Shown here piece after piece: positions 51,657 through 60,206 of a stretch of DNA of 64,000 nucleotides. The notes under the pieces are model-generated. The model did no database searches, was not told where the DNA came from, and saw nothing but the letters and a program-made list of their open reading frames with translations. Made by a program: the position numbers and the translations under genes. Numbering within the stretch: the first letter of the stretch is position 1; every line of letters begins with the position of its first letter. Source of the stretch: CAYFQB01 sp964345225 (GTDB lineage Bacteria > Nitrospirota > Thermodesulfovibrionia > Thermodesulfovibrionales > UBA6898). The DNA lies in contig CAYFQB010000039.1 in NCBI GenBank assembly GCA_964345225.1, positions 18,371 to 82,370 on the forward strand. Direction: 5' to 3'.

Positions 51657-52304
51657 TTAAACTCTCAGTTCCCTGCCACAGTTTTTGCAGATCTTCGCAC
51701 GCCTCTTGATGATTTCAGCACAGTATGGACATTCCATGGTAAAATTTTTCCTGTGTATCTTCTGTATTGATTCATCAACTTTTTTCTGTATAACCTCATT
51801 AGTGAATTCGTAATTGACCATGGGCTCGACTGCACGCAATTCCCCGATCTCGCCTAAATGTTCGGCAGCTTTTAGCCTTACACTCCCGAAACCACTCTCA
51901 TCAAGAAGCATTTTCAGTATTGAATCAACTTCTTTATTAATGAAATAATCAGTAAGTAAATTGAATGCATTTTTTCTTTCCTCTAACTCTTTCTTTTCCT
52001 GGGCTTCTATTATGTCATCAATAATATCACCTTTCATCGAATCCTTGCCGCCGACCGGTATGCTGCTGGATTCTCCTGAGTCAGGGTGAAGCATGTACCT
52101 GTAACCCATTTCCTGTCCATATGTTTCGTACATATGAATCCAGCTTTGTTTATAGAAACTGCACTCGTCATTAAAACAGACATAGAGAAAAGTGGTGCCC
52201 CATCCCAGTCCGTCTGCGAATTGAAAAGAAGGTGTAGCCCATTTATTTAGTTGCTGTCCGCAATGTGGACAGGCAGGTTTCTTGTCTTCAGCGACCTTTC
52301 CCAC
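51657..52304 (-). CDS. Zinc-ribbon / HEAT-repeat protein, unknown function
   Basis: 215 residues. N-terminal CPHCGQQ...CFNDEC (about 12-50) and C-terminal CPYCAEIIKRRAKICKNCG (about 193-211) look like two zinc ribbons. Between them is a helical stretch with VRLKAAEHLGEIGELRAVEPMV, a HEAT/PBS-lyase-like repeat. Not a family I can name; the modules suggest protein binding. The convergent cyclase gene ends 11 bases away. Confidence 0.75.
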   Translation of the reverse strand: MGKVAEDKKPACPHCGQQLNKWATPSFQFADGLGWGTTFLYVCFNDECSFYKQSWIHMYETYGQEMGYRYMLHPDSGESSSIPVGGKDSMKGDIIDDIIEAQEKKELEERKNAFNLLTDYFINKEVDSILKMLLDESGFGSVRLKAAEHLGEIGELRAVEPMVNYEFTNEVIQKKVDESIQKIHRKNFTMECPYCAEIIKRRAKICKNCGRELRV

Positions 52305-52444
52305 CCTATATTATCCTCTCAAATAAGGCAGGTGTTAAATTCTCAGGATATTAGATTCCTGATGATTATCAACCAGCCGTTATTAAAATTTTTGCAAGTC
52401 TATTATAGCAGAATGCAATTAGTTATTCATTTAAATATGGAGTA

Positions 52445-53188
52445 CTATTTTCTTTTTAATGTATCTTCACCAAATAATACATGGCGAATCCATCTGGTAG
52501 CAAATTTCAAAAGCTCTATTTCACTAGATTTAATCTTTTTCAGTATCTTTCTGTCAATATCAAAGTGTTTCAGTAAATCACCTTTAAATACAAGGTTTCT
52601 GAACTCATCCAAGTTATAGCTTCCGAGAAAAAATATATCTCTTGCATTCCCCTCAAGGAGATTTTCTGCAGGAAAGTTTCTGTTATGAGTAACCTTTTTC
52701 CACTCTTCATTTATTTCCTCGTAAAAACCCAGATTTTGGTTATCACGCCATTTTTTTATTGTGTTCTCTTTCTTCCCTTTGCCGAAGCCAAGACAGAAGT
52801 CCCTTTTAATAAGCGTGAATTCTGTAGATTCGCTATTTGCTACAGGTTCGAGAGGAAAACTCCTGCATGACCATGGCCTGTCATCATAGATTATGCAACC
52901 TTCCTCGCTGACAAAAGGACAATTTTTTGTTTCATCAGGCATCATTCTTAGTAATATCACGGGATGCCCTATCTCCTCAGGGAAAAGGGGGATTGTATAT
53001 ATTTTCAGAAATTCACGTGAAGTAATATTGAGTCTTCTTTTTATTCTTAGTATGTCGTAAGGTGTAAGGAAAAGATTAATGTCCCTGCAACATTTATTGA
53101 AACATTCCAGCTCACTGTTGCAATTAAAGTTAAATCCGTCATTGATTCCTAATTTTTCGGACTGAGAGCTTATATTTTTTTCTGTCAT
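52445..53188 (-). CDS. YkgJ-type cysteine-cluster protein, paralogue 3
   Basis: 247 residues. Cysteine cluster CNSELECFNKCCRD (about 23-36) and CPFVSEEGCIIYDDRP plus CRSFP (about 88-112). LTPYDILRIKRRLN and ELLKFATRWIRHVLFGED tie it to the copies at 24501 and 47594. Role unknown, predicted metal-binding. It is divergent from the phosphatase gene. Confidence 0.85.
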   Translation of the reverse strand: MTEKNISSQSEKLGINDGFNFNCNSELECFNKCCRDINLFLTPYDILRIKRRLNITSREFLKIYTIPLFPEEIGHPVILLRMMPDETKNCPFVSEEGCIIYDDRPWSCRSFPLEPVANSESTEFTLIKRDFCLGFGKGKKENTIKKWRDNQNLGFYEEINEEWKKVTHNRNFPAENLLEGNARDIFFLGSYNLDEFRNLVFKGDLLKHFDIDRKILKKIKSSEIELLKFATRWIRHVLFGEDTLKRK

Positions 53189-53271
53189 GTCAGGTGTTTA
53201 ATTTAAGAAATTAATGGCTTTCTGTTATTATAACTTTACATGTTTTATATTTACAAACAGGCTTATCCTCA

Positions 53272-53787
53272 ATGGATGATAATACTCAAAAATATTTAAG
53301 CATCCTTGCAGTCTGTACAGGCAATATATGCCGCAGCCCGATGGCTGAAGGTATACTGCGCAGTCTTTTAGCTAATAGGGATTCAATTAATATTTCTTCA
53401 GCAGGTACCCACGCAATAAGAGAAAATACAGCCTCTGAATTTGCGGTTATTGTTGCAGATGAAAATGGAATTGATATATCAGGCCACAGGGCAAGGCTGC
53501 TAGATGCAAAGATAATTAAAGACAGCAATATAATATTGTGCATGGAACCTTATCATATTGAATGTGTACTTTCTCTTGATACTTCTGCATATGGAAAGGC
53601 ATACAATCTTGCTGAATTTTCAGATGATAATAAAAAACAGGGAAAGATACCCGATCCATATGGTTCAAGCCTTCGCGAATACAGGGAATGTTTTAATAAT
53701 CTATACACATGTATTAATAACTTTTTAGCTACGATTGATCTGGACCGGAGAAATTTTGAAACTCGTGATAATCTGGCGGGACAGTAA
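53272..53787 (+). CDS. Low-molecular-weight protein-tyrosine phosphatase family
   Basis: 171 residues. The P-loop CTGNICRS (Cys15, Arg21) and the general acid Asp128 in IPDPYG are in place, so it is probably active. Such proteins dephosphorylate tyrosine kinases of polysaccharide export or reduce arsenate. The adjacent glycosyltransferase gene, overlapping by 59 bases tail to tail, favours a polysaccharide link, but this is weak. No Shine-Dalgarno before the ATG. Confidence 0.85.
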   Translation: MDDNTQKYLSILAVCTGNICRSPMAEGILRSLLANRDSINISSAGTHAIRENTASEFAVIVADENGIDISGHRARLLDAKIIKDSNIILCMEPYHIECVLSLDTSAYGKAYNLAEFSDDNKKQGKIPDPYGSSLREYRECFNNLYTCINNFLATIDLDRRNFETRDNLAGQ

Positions 53788-55705
53788 GATCCGTCTTGAG
53801 AAGTTCGTTCCAGTAATGACCATCTTCATAGAAGGAATAAATGGACTCAATTATGCTGTTTGTGTATGAGCCTTCTCTAACTTGTTGGGATAATTTTCTG
53901 AAGCTTCGTGAATTTACTCCAAAGTTTTTTTCAACCAGTGAGCAGAAGAGGCGGAAGTTGCTTGCTGAATCTTTTAACTCAGGCCTGTTATTCCACCAGT
54001 AACCTGGGCTTGACAGATAACGCTTTAACTTTAGTATTTTTTCTGCTGTATTATTGTGCTGTTCCCTGTATATATACAGAAATTTTTCCTGAATCTTATT
54101 TACAGTATTTTTTATTTTCTGAAGTTCTACTGCACTGTCAGGATTTCCGGATTCTGTCAGTGCATCGATCGAGAACAGCATTACATCACCCCAGAATTGC
54201 CTGAAGAACTCTTCTGATAAGTCTATACTGTCGTTATTTGCAGATATGCCGCTTCTGAAATCATCTGTGTATTTATCAGAAAGTGTGCGCTTGTGCAGTA
54301 ATGGCAGGTTGGCAGAGACGAACCTGTTCTTGAGCCTTGCTTTGAGAATGCGTCCGAGTGTTGGTCCTGCCATCCTCAGATTCAGGTGTGCAAAAGGTAT
54401 AAAATGGCGGAATCCTTTTGTGTTAAAAACATAGTTACCTGTATAGACAGTTCTGGCATTTTCAGTTTTTGTAAAGTTCCCCGTATGATTATAGAATTGA
54501 GTCCTTGTAGGATGCTGTCCGTAAAAAAACCTTACCGCATTTTTTGAGAAAGCTTCAAAGCAGTCTTTTATGTTATGAACTCCCGAAAGGCTGCATAGAT
54601 ATTTTTTGGGTGATGAATATTCCTGGTAACCGAATAATTTGGCCATATCATGATATTGTGCTGAAAAAGGTTCGGGCTGTTGTGTTTCATGAAAACAACA
54701 TATTTCGGACATATCAAGAGATGATATATTGTCAAAGAAAAGGACGGTGTCATCTAAAAAAGTATTAATCATGACTGATGAGGATACAGGGGGATCACCC
54801 ACTACTTTGCCTGTCAGTACTTCTACATCAGTGGTTTCAAATATTTTATCAAGTGAGTAGAAATAATTGACAAATTGTATATCCTCTATTCTGTCACCGC
54901 GCATTATCTTTATTCGAAATTCCTCGTCGCTGTCAATGAAATATATTAAAGCTTTTTTATATAATTTTTTCAAAACAGCATGAATGTATAGATATGCAAT
55001 ATTTCGTGTGATGGAGGCTCCTTTGTGCGATGGGACGGAATCTCTGAATTCACCGATGAGTCTTGACAGTCTTTCAAGGGAATCCAGGGGAATTTGCTTT
55101 AAAAACCTGGTCTGTTCATCAAGACCTATATAATACGTCCTTATCCCTGCCTCTAGTGGTTTGAGTGATATTTCCCTGATCTTATTTATATTAGCTTTAT
55201 CTTTGCTGTCATCGATAATAAATACACTTATATTACCGCATTCAGATATGCCAGCTTTTTTCTCCGGAAATCCGCCGTACCGGAAAGTGCGATATTGTTC
55301 AATCAGGCTTTCAAGGCAGTTTTTCAGCATCAGTGGTCTGTCTGCAACTGGAATAACTATCAAAAAATGATGCCTTGGACCGTATTTTGCAAAAGAGAGA
55401 ATGTATTCTAATTCTGTGTAAAGATTCTGCTGGAGTATCAGTAGCCCTTTACTAAAACCTGAATTTACAGTTTCTGATTCTACAAATTCAATAGCTTTTT
55501 CATAGATTGATTTTAAGTCCTCTATAACACCTGATAAACCTTTATGGCTGTAAATATCCTGTTTTATGGAAAGAAACTTTTTGTTCAGTTTAGATGCGGA
55601 TTCCCTGTTTTTAAAAGCTGAAAAGAATGTATTAAGAGTTTTGAAGATCGCTTTTTTTCTAAATGAAGAATTTTTATCTTTCTGATGAATATTTTGGAAA
55701 TTCAT
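53729..55705 (-). CDS. Large GT-A-like glycosyltransferase
   Basis: About 658 residues from ATG 55705; an upstream start at 55726 is possible. A helical N-terminus (about 1-110) precedes a GT-A-type core: HHFLIVIPVADRPLMLKNCLESLIEQ in segments (nucleotide-sugar fold start), VFIIDDSKD, and YFIDSDEEF (DxD-like metal motif). A long helical C-terminal part follows. It is an unusual member; acceptor and donor are unknown. Its 5' end overlaps the ThDP-enzyme gene by about 30-50 bases in another frame, implying coupled translation and related function. Confidence 0.7.
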   Translation of the reverse strand: MNFQNIHQKDKNSSFRKKAIFKTLNTFFSAFKNRESASKLNKKFLSIKQDIYSHKGLSGVIEDLKSIYEKAIEFVESETVNSGFSKGLLILQQNLYTELEYILSFAKYGPRHHFLIVIPVADRPLMLKNCLESLIEQYRTFRYGGFPEKKAGISECGNISVFIIDDSKDKANINKIREISLKPLEAGIRTYYIGLDEQTRFLKQIPLDSLERLSRLIGEFRDSVPSHKGASITRNIAYLYIHAVLKKLYKKALIYFIDSDEEFRIKIMRGDRIEDIQFVNYFYSLDKIFETTDVEVLTGKVVGDPPVSSSVMINTFLDDTVLFFDNISSLDMSEICCFHETQQPEPFSAQYHDMAKLFGYQEYSSPKKYLCSLSGVHNIKDCFEAFSKNAVRFFYGQHPTRTQFYNHTGNFTKTENARTVYTGNYVFNTKGFRHFIPFAHLNLRMAGPTLGRILKARLKNRFVSANLPLLHKRTLSDKYTDDFRSGISANNDSIDLSEEFFRQFWGDVMLFSIDALTESGNPDSAVELQKIKNTVNKIQEKFLYIYREQHNNTAEKILKLKRYLSSPGYWWNNRPELKDSASNFRLFCSLVEKNFGVNSRSFRKLSQQVREGSYTNSIIESIYSFYEDGHYWNELLKTDLTVPPDYHEFQNFSGPDQS

Positions 55706-57326
55706 TCTTGTCAAGAATAAGCTCAATTAGATTTATTTTATTCTTGAAATCGACATTTTGAAATATACTGTCCGAGTCGGATTTTGAAACCACCTTAAAG
55801 TAATTAATGCCGAAAGACTCTGCAAACTTTTTGTAATCTGGATTTATGAAGTCACTTGCTATAAATCTTGCATTATAGTTATAGAACTGATTTTTCCTGA
55901 CAAGTCCAAGAGAGGAATTATTAAGCAGTACAATTGTAATCGGAATATTGTAGTTAACAGCCGTCATTATCTCCATACAGCACATCTGGAATCCCCCGTC
56001 TCCAATTATTGCTATAACTGGTTTTTCTGTCGATAGCTTTACACCAATCGCCGCTGGTATGGCATGGCCAAGAGAAGAAAGTCCTGAATTTGGAAAGTAG
56101 CTTCTGCTTTTAGATATGTGGCAGAAACGCTGCATGTAAATTATATTGTCATCGATAATTAATGCCCTGCTGTCAAAGTAGTCGTTAAGTTTATTAAGGA
56201 AATGGTTTATAAGATAAAACTCATTGTCTTTCATATCATGATTGATGTATTTGGTTTTATAGCTTGAGACTACTTTTGTATTCTTTGGTTTGATATTGTC
56301 TTCATCGAGTCTCTGGAGCATGCTATCAAAAGCCTTACCGACATCACAATTCAGGGCAATGTCAGAAGTGAATACTTTATTGAGCTGATTTTCGTTATTG
56401 TCTATCTGTATTATCTTTTTGTCTCTTATCAGGCTGTGGTTCCAATTATAGCTTGTCCTTTCTCCGAAACTTGCTCCAGATATTATAATTAGATCAGCCT
56501 TTTCAGAAATATATCTAAAAGCTAATTCGTTAGATGTTGTTCCTAGTACCCCAAGAGAGAGATGAGATGATTCGGGCAATATCCCCCTTGCCTTCAGGCT
56601 TGTTGCCAGTGGAATGTCTGTTCTTGAACAGAAATCTGCTATCAGATCTTCAGCGTTGGAAAGTATGCTTCCGTATCCTGCAATTAAGACAGGATATTTT
56701 GCACTTTTTATCATTTTGAGAATCTCTTTTGCTGGGACTGTATCTTCACCTGTCTGTGAAGATCTATCAGTGAAACTTATATAATCTAAAAGGCTGTCTT
56801 CAATAGTCTCATTGAGAACATTGTAGGGGAAACTTAAGAGGACAGGTCCCGGATTATTTGATAAAAGTATGCTGGTGATATTCTTAAATACATTACTCAT
56901 ATAGTCTGTTCGCAGAACAATTTTGTTATATCTGGTGATTCCTCTAAATATATCAGACTGATTAATACAGATGCCTTCTCCTGAGCTTTCCTGTAAAGCC
57001 CCTTTCCCAAAGGAATATGTGGGTGTTTCACCTGTAAGAGCAAGTACGGGGAGCCTGTCCATGTATGCATTTGCAAGCCCTGTAACGAGATTTGTTGCAC
57101 CCGGGCCTGAAGTCGCAACACATACTCCAACATTGCCTGACAGTTGTGCGTACCCACCTGCCATGAAAGCAGCTCCTTGTTCATGTTTTGTAAGGATAGG
57201 TTTGATTTCTGTATTGTAGAGTGCATCATAGACGGGTAGAATATGCGCGCCCGGGACACCAAACACATATTTTGTGCCGACCTTTTTAAGGTATTTTACA
57301 ATAAACTCACTGACCTTGATATTCAT
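55674..57326 (-). CDS. Thiamine-diphosphate enzyme of the acetolactate-synthase family
   Basis: About 550 residues from ATG 57326, which has GGGG 3 bases before it; a TTG at 57335 is the alternative. It has the three-domain ThDP fold: the PYR domain with the catalytic Glu in ILTKHEQGAAFMAGGYA (about 50) and ATSGPGATNLVTGLANAYMD, a central domain, and the PP domain with the metal-binding motif GDGGFQMCCMEIMTAVNYNI (about 435-454) ending in LLNNSSLGLV. Not near ilvN or ilvC and coupled to a glycosyltransferase, so it is probably not the biosynthetic IlvB. A 2-oxoacid decarboxylase or carboligase for a special sugar or amino acid is more likely. Exact reaction unknown. Confidence 0.85.
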   Translation of the reverse strand: MNIKVSEFIVKYLKKVGTKYVFGVPGAHILPVYDALYNTEIKPILTKHEQGAAFMAGGYAQLSGNVGVCVATSGPGATNLVTGLANAYMDRLPVLALTGETPTYSFGKGALQESSGEGICINQSDIFRGITRYNKIVLRTDYMSNVFKNITSILLSNNPGPVLLSFPYNVLNETIEDSLLDYISFTDRSSQTGEDTVPAKEILKMIKSAKYPVLIAGYGSILSNAEDLIADFCSRTDIPLATSLKARGILPESSHLSLGVLGTTSNELAFRYISEKADLIIISGASFGERTSYNWNHSLIRDKKIIQIDNNENQLNKVFTSDIALNCDVGKAFDSMLQRLDEDNIKPKNTKVVSSYKTKYINHDMKDNEFYLINHFLNKLNDYFDSRALIIDDNIIYMQRFCHISKSRSYFPNSGLSSLGHAIPAAIGVKLSTEKPVIAIIGDGGFQMCCMEIMTAVNYNIPITIVLLNNSSLGLVRKNQFYNYNARFIASDFINPDYKKFAESFGINYFKVVSKSDSDSIFQNVDFKNKINLIELILDKNEFPKYSSER

Positions 57327-57399
57327 AAACCCCAAAAATGCACTTAGGAAAATGCTGGTGTTGCGAAAAAATTAATTTTTCGATACCTTAACGTACCTT

Positions 57400-57418
57400 T
57401 ACCATATTTGAAATGGTA
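57400..57418. promoter_or_regulatory. Inverted repeat upstream of the ThDP-enzyme gene
   Basis: TACCAT-ATTTGAA-ATGGTA, perfect 6-bp arms, about 75 bases before the start. A second hairpin, CGAAAAA-ATTAA-TTTTTCG, is at 57364-57382. Either could be an operator or a leader structure; no regulator is identified. Confidence 0.35.
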
Positions 57419-57617
57419 TATTTTCATGCAAAAAACGATTAAGGATAATCTCAATACAATAATCGAGTTAAATAAATTTTGAGCAATATCTGCATTTTTC
57501 AGTTAAACAGGCCTTTTTAATCAAAGATTGGCCTTGGATAATCCCCGAGAATATAACTAATTTATTATATCAATTATGTTAATGATTTTCTTAAATATTT
57601 CAATAAATTCAAAGAGC

Positions 57618-58220
57618 TTATTTATTGAAGCTTACGGGGCAGCTGATTGCATCATAAGTGTATAGAATTCTTTGTTCATATATAATCTTTTTCTTATTTG
57701 CAGGCTTAAGAGAGATATAACTGGTTGTTTTGATAAATTCCTGTCTTGAAGGTATTGCCAGAAAACCTGTACCGATGACCTTTTCTGTATACGTGTCAAG
57801 CAGTTCAAGGTCTTTTCCATTTGTAACTGCTGCAAACGGCACGACGTAATCCTCCAGAAGCCTGGATGATGCTATTATCTGCCTTTCTCTGGAAACAAGC
57901 GAACCCGAAGAGCACTTCCATACCATTAGTGTCTTTTTGTTAATATTGATTGATATATCAACAAGAGACAGTATCTGCTGCCCGTTTATTTCAAGTATGA
58001 TTGTCCTGTCAACAAATATATCGTCTTTTAAATAATTTTTTTCTTCTACAAGAAATTTCAGTATCTTCTGCCTGATATAATCCCTGTTAGAAAATGGCAT
58101 TTCTTTTCCAGTGAGGTAGTCTTTAAGTTTATCAGGGAATTCAATCCGCTCTTCTTTGAGGGCATCTCTGTATCTATAAAAATATTCAAGGTCTAAAAAG
58201 CTGGGTTTTCTGCATTTCAT
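57618..58220 (-). CDS. Stand-alone HsdR N-terminal-like (PD-(D/E)XK fold) protein
   Basis: 200 residues. RDYIRQKILKFLVEEKNYLKDDI, the strand LSLVDISI (Asp88), and TLMVWKC (Lys102) follow the order of the HSDR_N-type restriction-nuclease-like fold. However, the position two before Lys, normally Glu, is Val100, so nuclease activity is doubtful. No methylase or helicase is nearby, so it is not a working restriction system. It lies 6 bases after the small gene at 58227, in a leftward run of three small genes. Confidence 0.65.
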   Translation of the reverse strand: MKCRKPSFLDLEYFYRYRDALKEERIEFPDKLKDYLTGKEMPFSNRDYIRQKILKFLVEEKNYLKDDIFVDRTIILEINGQQILSLVDISININKKTLMVWKCSSGSLVSRERQIIASSRLLEDYVVPFAAVTNGKDLELLDTYTEKVIGTGFLAIPSRQEFIKTTSYISLKPANKKKIIYEQRILYTYDAISCPVSFNK

Positions 58221-58226
58221 GGGTCT

Positions 58227-58415
58227 TTACATCAATCTTTCATTAAGTTTGCGAACCGCACGCATGAAAATTTTTCTGCCCTCGCCAGAGTTTATATCGA
58301 TACCTTTCTGTATCAATTCCTCTCTCAGGCATTCAAGGGCTTGCATATAAAGTTTGTCAATATGGAAAGAGTTCTCTATCAGATGTGTTTTTTCTTCTTT
58401 GTTTATGTTTGACAT
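58227..58415 (-). CDS. Small helical protein, unknown function
   Basis: 62 residues, predicted all-helical and soluble: HLIENSFHIDKLYMQALECL, then a conserved-looking GEGRKIFMRAVRKLNERL end. It is 6 bases upstream of the HsdR-N-like gene and 50 bases downstream of the Cys-rich gene, same strand. Family not recognised; the tight spacing argues that it is real. Confidence 0.55.
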   Translation of the reverse strand: MSNINKEEKTHLIENSFHIDKLYMQALECLREELIQKGIDINSGEGRKIFMRAVRKLNERLM

Positions 58416-58465
58416 AATTGCCCAATCAGCCGGTGCAGTGCAATATCGTATGAAATTTATGATAT

Positions 58466-58705
58466 TTAATCATCTTCCTCAAAGTCTTCAGCCATGTCAT
58501 GAATTGCACTGCATTTATAGCATATTCTCTTGCCATCTTTGTTTACTCCTGATGGTTCTAACCCGGTTATAATGTTATTACACTCAGCACATACACCCAT
58601 GATGGTTTTAAGGCAATAACCACAGAAAAAGTATTCCTTGCCGCTTTCCGGATGATTCCAGGAGTAAATATCTTCTTTTTCATTACATATATAACATAAT
58701 TTCAT
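58466..58705 (-). CDS. Small zinc-ribbon-like protein
   Basis: 79 residues with four CxxC pairs: CYIC (4-7), CGYC (28-31), CAEC (39-42) and CYKC (62-65). This is enough for two zinc-ribbon or treble-clef sites. The acidic C-terminus ends EDFEEDD. First gene of the leftward trio with the 62-residue protein and the HsdR-N-like protein. Function unknown. Confidence 0.65.
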   Translation of the reverse strand: MKLCYICNEKEDIYSWNHPESGKEYFFCGYCLKTIMGVCAECNNIITGLEPSGVNKDGKRICYKCSAIHDMAEDFEEDD

Positions 58706-58793
58706 ATTAATTCATCTGATAAAGAAAATTTCCAGCTATTATAACATTTTGATTATTATATAGAGGGAATTAATATATAAAAAATAGAGTAAA

Positions 58794-59093
58794 ATGAGTA
58801 ATAGGATTTTATTATTGTTTTTATTTAAATTATTAATAGTTTTCATCCTGGTTGAGGGGTGCACTTCAGAGCCTAAAAACCTTACTTCAGAGGAAAAGGA
58901 AGGTTATGAGCTGTATAAGTCCTACTGCCAGCAATGTCACCGCCTTCAGAGCCCTAAACTGCATACTGCAAATGAATGGCCGAAGACAGTGAACAAGATG
59001 CAGAGTTATATGAAAGAGAAGAATAAAAAATTAATAGACAACGACCAAAAGGCAAAGATACCTGTCTTTCTTAAGAGTAGGGCACGGAAATAG
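58794..59093 (+). CDS. Monohaem c-type cytochrome lipoprotein
   Basis: 99 residues. A signal peptide with lipobox LVEGC (Cys23) precedes a short domain with one haem-binding CQQCH (about 43-47). TANEWPKTVNKMQSYM provides a Met that could be the distal ligand. Expected to be anchored in the outer or inner membrane facing the periplasm. Partner unknown. It has an AT-rich upstream region and no close neighbours on its strand. Confidence 0.82.
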   Translation: MSNRILLLFLFKLLIVFILVEGCTSEPKNLTSEEKEGYELYKSYCQQCHRLQSPKLHTANEWPKTVNKMQSYMKEKNKKLIDNDQKAKIPVFLKSRARK

Positions 59094-59197
59094 ACAGGAA
59101 CCTCTGAAGGTAAAGTGCTATTTAAAAAAGGATATTAAGATATATTTATCTCACCAATACCACATTTTTTAAAAAATCTATAAATAATAATATTATC

Positions 59198-59211
59198 ATG
59201 ATCTAAATCAT
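59198..59211. promoter_or_regulatory. FNR/CRP-family-type operator at a class II position
   Basis: ATGATCTAAATCAT matches the TGAT-N4-ATCA core of FNR sites (TTGAT-N4-ATCAA). A -10 box TATACT lies at 59234-59239. A start site near 59246 would put the operator centre at about -41.5, the exact class II activator position. Confidence 0.6.
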
Positions 59212-59277
59212 ACTAAGCCCTCCACGGATAATTTATACTTATAGCAGGATAGTAAAAAAGATACAGGAGGTTTCGAA

Positions 59278-60021
59278 ATGCCAGTAAGAAACATAATAAA
59301 AATTGACGAAGAAAAATGTAATGGTTGCGGCCAGTGTGTAATAGATTGTGCTGAGGGAGCACTGGAGATCGTTGACGGAAAGGCAAGGCTTATAAAGGAG
59401 TTATATTGTGACGGACTCGGTGCATGTATCGGCGGCTGTCCCACAGGTGCTCTTACTATCGAGCAGAGGGAAGCAGAGCCTTTTGATGAAGAAGCAACCG
59501 AGAGACATGTGAAGCAGATGAAAGAAATAAAGGAAGTGTTCTGTGGATGTCCAGGCTTAAAAGTGATTGATTTTTCTGGTACCACTCAGGCTGAGGAGGT
59601 TCAGGCAGACATAAGACCTGAACTTACAAACTGGCCTGTACAATTAAAGCTTGTTCCTGCAAACGCCCCTTTTCTTAATGAGGCAGACCTGCTTATATCA
59701 GCAGATTGCTCTGCATTTTCAGCAGTAAATTTCCACAGCAGATTTATTAAGGGGAAAAAGCTTCTTATAGCATGCCCTAAACTTGATGATGCACAGTATT
59801 ACTATGATAAGCTCACACAAATATTCAGGGAAAACTCAATCAGTAGCATTACAGTAGTAATGATGGAGGTGCCATGCTGTGGCGGCCTTGGTTATATTGT
59901 GAAACAGGCCATAAAGTCTTCAGGCAAGGATATACCTTACAATGAGGTTATTGTAGGTATTAAAGGTGATATTGTCACAGCAGGAAAAAAACCTCTTATT
60001 CCTAATCTTCAGGGGGTTTAA
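59278..60021 (+). CDS. Two-[4Fe-4S] ferredoxin-domain protein with C-terminal unknown domain
   Basis: 247 residues, cytoplasmic. The N-terminal ferredoxin part has CNGCGQCVIDCAEGAL (about 14-29) and CDGLGACIGGCPTGAL (about 44-59). The remaining 170 residues carry further cysteines (CGCPG, ADCSAFSA, IACPKLDD, VPCCGGLG), a pattern seen in 4Fe-4S proteins of anaerobes that I cannot name further. The AGGAGG Shine-Dalgarno is excellent. An FNR-like site and -10 box upstream imply control by an oxygen- or redox-sensing regulator. Confidence 0.85.
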   Translation: MPVRNIIKIDEEKCNGCGQCVIDCAEGALEIVDGKARLIKELYCDGLGACIGGCPTGALTIEQREAEPFDEEATERHVKQMKEIKEVFCGCPGLKVIDFSGTTQAEEVQADIRPELTNWPVQLKLVPANAPFLNEADLLISADCSAFSAVNFHSRFIKGKKLLIACPKLDDAQYYYDKLTQIFRENSISSITVVMMEVPCCGGLGYIVKQAIKSSGKDIPYNEVIVGIKGDIVTAGKKPLIPNLQGV

Positions 60022-60075
60022 GGAGCTTAATAATTAGGTTCTTATTCAGATTAGTTATCAGAAAACAATTTAACC

Positions 60076-60113
60076 GCGCAATGAGTAAACGTGCATCGTA
60101 ACCGTAACCTTTT
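60076..60113 (-). repeat. Dispersed repeat (GGTTACG family), copy D
   Basis: On the minus strand AAAAGGTTACGGTTACGATG, CACGTTTACTCATTGCGC. It matches copy C (17979-18028) and the opening of copies A and B. Short and without the long stem. Confidence 0.5.
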
Positions 60114-60182
60114 GATGCAACCTATAGATAAAACTGGCCTTGTAACAGGATGAGCAGGTTGACATAAATTCTCTTTTATGAT

Positions 60183-60206
60183 ATATATGCATAATAATGC
60201 ATATAT
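60183..60206. promoter_or_regulatory. Predicted ArsR-family operator
   Basis: ATATATGCAT-AATA-ATGCATATAT, perfect 10-bp arms. It covers the upstream ATGs of the arsR-like gene and abuts the ATG at 60205. Palindromes of this kind are typical autoregulatory sites of ArsR/SmtB repressors. Confidence 0.7.

Noticed and set aside
52251..52619. 122-codon plus-strand frame between the zinc-ribbon and YkgJ genes
   Set aside because: It is antisense to parts of both real genes and shows no motif of its own.
57618..58220. Restriction-modification system
   Set aside because: Only an HsdR-N-like fragment with an altered active site; no methyltransferase, specificity subunit or helicase in reach.
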